From the NCBI GenBank assembly GCA_003142355.1, contig PLMF01000206.1:21760-38623 (forward strand): 16,864 bases of DNA. The letters run 5' to 3'. The notes under the pieces were generated by a model. That model was not told the origin of the DNA. It was given only the letters and a program-made list of their open reading frames with translations, and ran no database searches. Below are positions 14,191 to 16,864 of this stretch, piece by piece. The first letter of the stretch is position 1. Each line of letters starts with the position of its first letter. The position numbers and the translations under genes were made by a program. Source of the DNA: Bryobacterales bacterium. GTDB taxonomy: Bacteria > Acidobacteriota > Terriglobia > Bryobacterales > Bryobacteraceae.

Positions 14191-14207
14191 GGTCGCTCGA
14201 GGCGACC
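14191..14207 (-). terminator. Possible terminator of the ice-binding protein gene
   Basis: GGTCGC-TCGAG-GCGACC forms a 6-bp stem with a 5-base loop, 10 bases after the stop on the minus strand. No proper U-tract follows. Confidence 0.35.
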
Positions 14208-14217
14208 TCGGGTTGGC

Positions 14218-15180
14218 TTAGCGGCGGATGCGCCGTCGCTGCGTTACGAAGGTCCCCAGAACCAGTCCGGCCAGGGCGAGGACGATCATCAGCGGGAGCA
14301 GTGGCGTCGAGTTGTTGGTCGGACCATCGCTGGCGGTGCTGGTGGGCGTCGGTGTCGTGGACCGTCCCGGCGAGGCCGACGCGCCCGGCGCGCCCGGCGA
14401 GGCCGACGAGGCCGACGCGCCCGGCGAGGCCGACGCGCCCGGCGCGCCCGGCGAGGTCGAGCACGTATCTGCGATCTTGTCGCCTATCAAGGTCACATCG
14501 CCGTTCCGGGCCAGCGCTCGACCTTGCACCGTCACGCCCTTGGCCATCGTGATGGATGTCAGGGCCAGGATCGTCCCCATGAAGGCGGAGCCTGATCCGA
14601 GAGTCGCCGAGCTGGTGACCTGCCAGAAGACGTTGCACGAGCTCGCGCCGTTGATGAGCTTCACCGAACTGGACGATGCCGTGATGAGGTCGGACGCCGC
14701 CTGGAAGATCCAGACGGAGGTCGGGTCATTTTGGCCGTCGAGGGTGAGTGTCCCTGTGAGATCGAGCGTGAAGCTGCTCGAGTTGTAGACGCCGCCGACG
14801 AGCGTCTTCCCGGCGAGGATGCCCCCGGTCACGACTGTGAACGGTGTTCGTCCGGCGGCGTCGAGGTACGCCGTCGTCAGAGCGGACTTGGCTCCCTGCG
14901 TGACCGCGTCGCCATGGTGGTTCGTCCCGTTCAGCACGACCGTCCCGAATCCGCTCTCCGCGGGGTTTGAAAACGACCCGACATCGCCGGTGATTGTCGT
15001 CGCGCCGGTGTTGGTGATGCCGGTGCCGGCGAGGACGGCGAAGCTGCCGGCCGTTCCAAGGCCGACCGGCGTCGGACCTGCGGCGTATGCCGTCTGTCCG
15101 CCGGCGAGCATGCCGATCGCGAGAGTGACTGCGGTGCCAGCCGAAAGCAGCAACCTGGCACCGTGAACCCGTGTCTTCAT
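14218..15180 (-). CDS. Secreted, membrane-anchored ice-binding-like protein (DUF3494)
   Basis: 320 residues. Residues 1-34 are a Sec signal peptide (MKTRVHGARLLLSAG, hydrophobic core, cleavage after AYA). Residues 38-240 form the DUF3494 ice-binding domain: AGSFAVLAGTGITNTGATTI, TGDVGSFSNP, ALTTAYLDAAGRTP, LDGQNDPTSVWIFQ, WQVTSSATLGSGSAFMGTIL and GRALARNGDVTL. Residues 241-290 are a Ser/Ala/Pro/Gly/Thr linker with internal repeats. Residues 293-313 are a transmembrane helix followed by QRRRIRR, so the protein is anchored in the membrane; no LPxTG sorting motif is present. The ATG at 15180 has GAGGAG 8 bases upstream. The domain occurs in antifreeze proteins and in adhesins, so ice binding itself is a family inference. 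It is divergent from an XRE regulator. Confidence 0.93.
   Translation of the reverse strand: MKTRVHGARLLLSAGTAVTLAIGMLAGGQTAYAAGPTPVGLGTAGSFAVLAGTGITNTGATTITGDVGSFSNPAESGFGTVVLNGTNHHGDAVTQGAKSALTTAYLDAAGRTPFTVVTGGILAGKTLVGGVYNSSSFTLDLTGTLTLDGQNDPTSVWIFQAASDLITASSSSVKLINGASSCNVFWQVTSSATLGSGSAFMGTILALTSITMAKGVTVQGRALARNGDVTLIGDKIADTCSTSPGAPGASASPGASASSASPGAPGASASPGRSTTPTPTSTASDGPTNNSTPLLPLMIVLALAGLVLGTFVTQRRRIRR
14366..14456. repeat. 37-bp direct repeat with 54-bp period in the linker
   Basis: Bases 14366-14402 and 14420-14456 are identical. They encode part of the Ser/Ala/Pro/Gly linker (the motif SPGAPGASASPG occurs twice). The 54-bp period keeps the reading frame. Confidence 0.85.
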
Positions 15181-15347
15181 CTTGCCATCTCCTCTAAGGC
15201 TCTCGTCGGCCCTTGATCGAAGCCGAACCCCCGCTGGGCGGTCATTTCGTCCAGATAGCCGCTGACGACGAGTTCGGCCGGCTCTGGACCTTGTTGTTCA
15301 CTTCGCCCCACCACATCAGAAGGCGCCACCGTGGCCTTATCGTATGT

Positions 15348-15390
15348 TGCACCACGAAACCGTGAGTAGTGTCTATTGTAGGTGCAGACA
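15348..15390. promoter_or_regulatory. Candidate operator/promoter between the ice-binding and XRE genes
   Basis: TGCACC (15348-15353) is repeated inverted as GGTGCA (15381-15386), and TGTCT/AGACA (15370-15374 and 15386-15390) form an overlapping dyad 20 bases before the XRE start codon. TTGCAC at 15347-15352 could be a -35 hexamer but a good -10 is not evident. XRE proteins often bind their own upstream region. Confidence 0.22.
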
Positions 15391-15410
15391 GCCACGGTAG
15401 GACAGGAGCC

Positions 15411-15764
15411 ATGACAGCGGCACCGTCATTCGGAGTCGTACTCAAGCAGGCGCGTGGGGTGCGCGGGCTGTCGGCGACCGACGCGGCCCGGGCGGCCGGC
15501 ATCTCGGCTGCCTACCTAAGCAAGCTCGAGAGCGACGCCGTCAAGAAGCCCTCGCCGCATGTCCTGCACGCGCTGAGTGAGGCCCTGGCGGTGCCATACG
15601 CGGAACTCATGCGCCTGAGCGGCTATCTCGTACCCGGCGAGTCGAATGCGACTCCATCGAACACGATCGGTGCGGCGCTCTTCGCCGAACTCAGCGACGA
15701 CGAGCGAAACGAGCTGATCGAGTACCTCGCCTGGTATCGCACCCGCCGGCGATCGAGCCGCTAG
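15411..15764 (+). CDS. XRE-family helix-turn-helix regulator
   Basis: 117 residues. Residues 7-70 are a Cro/CI-type HTH: FGVVLKQARGVRGLSATDAA, AAGISAAYLSKLESDAVKKP and HVLHALSEALAVPYAELMRL. The C-terminus (ELSDDERNELIEYLAWYRTRR) is a short helical extension common in SinR-like proteins. ATG 15411 fits the domain; AGGAG ends 2 bases upstream, with AGGA a further few bases back, so the ribosome site is acceptable. An upstream in-frame start at 15369 is not needed. Divergent from the ice-binding gene, which it may regulate together with itself. Confidence 0.92.
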   Translation: MTAAPSFGVVLKQARGVRGLSATDAARAAGISAAYLSKLESDAVKKPSPHVLHALSEALAVPYAELMRLSGYLVPGESNATPSNTIGAALFAELSDDERNELIEYLAWYRTRRRSSR

Positions 15765-15769
15765 CCAAC

Positions 15770-15797
15770 GCCGGCAGCTGACCCGCACGCTGGCGGC
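15770..15797 (+). terminator. Hairpin after the XRE gene
   Basis: GCCGGCAGC (15770-15778) pairs with GCTGGCGGC (15789-15797) with one G-G mismatch and a 10-base loop, 5 bases after the stop. No U-tract. Confidence 0.4.
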
Positions 15798-15934
15798 GGT
15801 CGACGATTCCGCGGCTGGAGACCGTTCTCGTGGACGGCGGCGATCGCCCAGGACCAGGTTGGACTCACGGCGGGCTGGTTCCGACTCCGCCCATTATCGG
15901 TCGAGCGGACCAGGTCCCAATGGAGGAGACTCCC

Positions 15935-16099
15935 ATGGCCCGTACCGGCATATTCAGCAACAACAAGTCACTGCTGATCATCGTGGCCTGTATCTGCTTC
16001 GCGCTCGCCGTGCTCACGACCGCTGGCGTCATCTCGATCGGCAAGATCGACTGGACCAACCTGGGCCTGTTCTTCGGCTTCCTATCGGTCATCTTCTGA
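15935..16099 (+). CDS. Small membrane protein
   Basis: 54 residues: a short polar start (MARTGIFSNNK), a transmembrane helix SLLIIVACICFALAVLTTAG, a loop ISIGKIDWTN, then a second hydrophobic segment LGLFFGFLSVIF ending at the C-terminus. GGAGGAG lies 6 bases before ATG 15935, which decides the start; the longer frame from 15830 is not typical coding sequence. No family function is known to me. Confidence 0.8.
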   Translation: MARTGIFSNNKSLLIIVACICFALAVLTTAGVISIGKIDWTNLGLFFGFLSVIF

Positions 16100-16201
16100 A
16101 CCATCGGGCGCGCGCCTCGTCGCGCTGAGGTTCAGAGCCGCGCCATCCCCACGATGACCTGATCGTGCCTGAACCCCGGCCGCGGGTCGAGTGGTCGCAG
16201 C

Positions 16202-16217
16202 CGGCCTCGCGAGGCCG
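16202..16217. repeat. 16-bp perfect palindrome
   Basis: CGGCCTCGCGAGGCCG, able to fold as a 6-bp stem with a CGCG loop. It lies between two convergent genes (the membrane protein and the sigma factor) and could serve both as a bidirectional 3' structure. No U-tract on either side. Confidence 0.5.
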
Positions 16218-16327
16218 CCCATTCGAGCGACCGGTTCCCTTGCAGGCGATCACGGTCGCGACTGCACCCCCTCTCTGTGGCCCGAGTGCGCATGTCCAAG
16301 GCAGCATGGCCGCGGCGGCCCAGGCGC

Positions 16328-16864
<537 letters not shown>

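Larger units (their letters stand above)
13776..14217. other. Gene-free stretch with tandem hairpins
   Basis: Open frames on both strands look like shadows. It holds two adjacent strong hairpins at 13885-13932, a weaker GCGGC/GCCGC pair at 13948-13969, and a terminator-like hairpin for the ice-binding gene at 14191-14207. Otherwise I see nothing. Confidence 0.5.

Overview
The window is GC-rich, single-organism-looking bacterial DNA with short intergenic gaps, GTG/TTG starts and purine-rich Shine-Dalgarno sites; one of these (before the DksA-like gene) is a perfect AGGAGGTGAT. An F420-type LLM oxidoreductase of the Rv1855c kind, a Mth938-like protein, a DVTGYF-type surface domain and a primary sigma factor suggest a soil or aquatic high-GC Gram-positive-like lineage. 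Chloroflexota (Limnocylindria-like) or Actinomycetota are my best guesses; this is inference from family content only, not a phylogeny.

Left part (1-3852, all minus strand): a dihydroxyacetone/glycerol module in the order glpF, dhaK, dhaL, dhaM. The glycerol facilitator is followed by the PTS-dependent dihydroxyacetone kinase: DhaK (substrate subunit), DhaL (ADP subunit) and a DhaM-HPr-EI fusion that runs off the window start. dhaK/dhaL are 4 bp apart and dhaL/dhaM overlap by 4 bp. The linker of dhaM contains an inverted pair of REP-like palindromes, the most striking DNA structure here.

Middle part (4128-10320): a winged-helix regulator with a truncated receiver and a duplicated 18-residue tail, a HEAT-repeat protein divergent from an F420-dependent LLM oxidoreductase, a remnant of a surface protein, a WrbA-like flavoprotein, an unrecognised Cys-containing protein, a second flavodoxin, and a small hypothetical protein.

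Right part (10321-16864): a gene-free stretch with stacked inverted repeats, a 46-residue ORF, methylglyoxal synthase with an acidic tail, a 14-residue lysine-rich ORF, a Mth938-like protein, a DksA-like protein that has lost all four zinc ligands, a gap with two tandem strong hairpins, a secreted and membrane-anchored ice-binding (DUF3494) protein divergent from an XRE regulator, a 54-residue membrane protein, and the 3' part of the primary sigma factor gene.

Functional links: GlpF and DhaKLM feed DHA into DHAP; MgsA, 7 kb away, is an overflow outlet for DHAP. The rest looks like independent housekeeping and accessory genes. I see no CRISPR array, tRNA, rRNA, transposase or integrase. I do not see a convincing complete new multi-gene system. 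The best candidates for novelty are the REP pair in dhaM, the cysteine-less DksA-like protein, the structured element at 10370-10497 and the tiny lysine-rich ORF.
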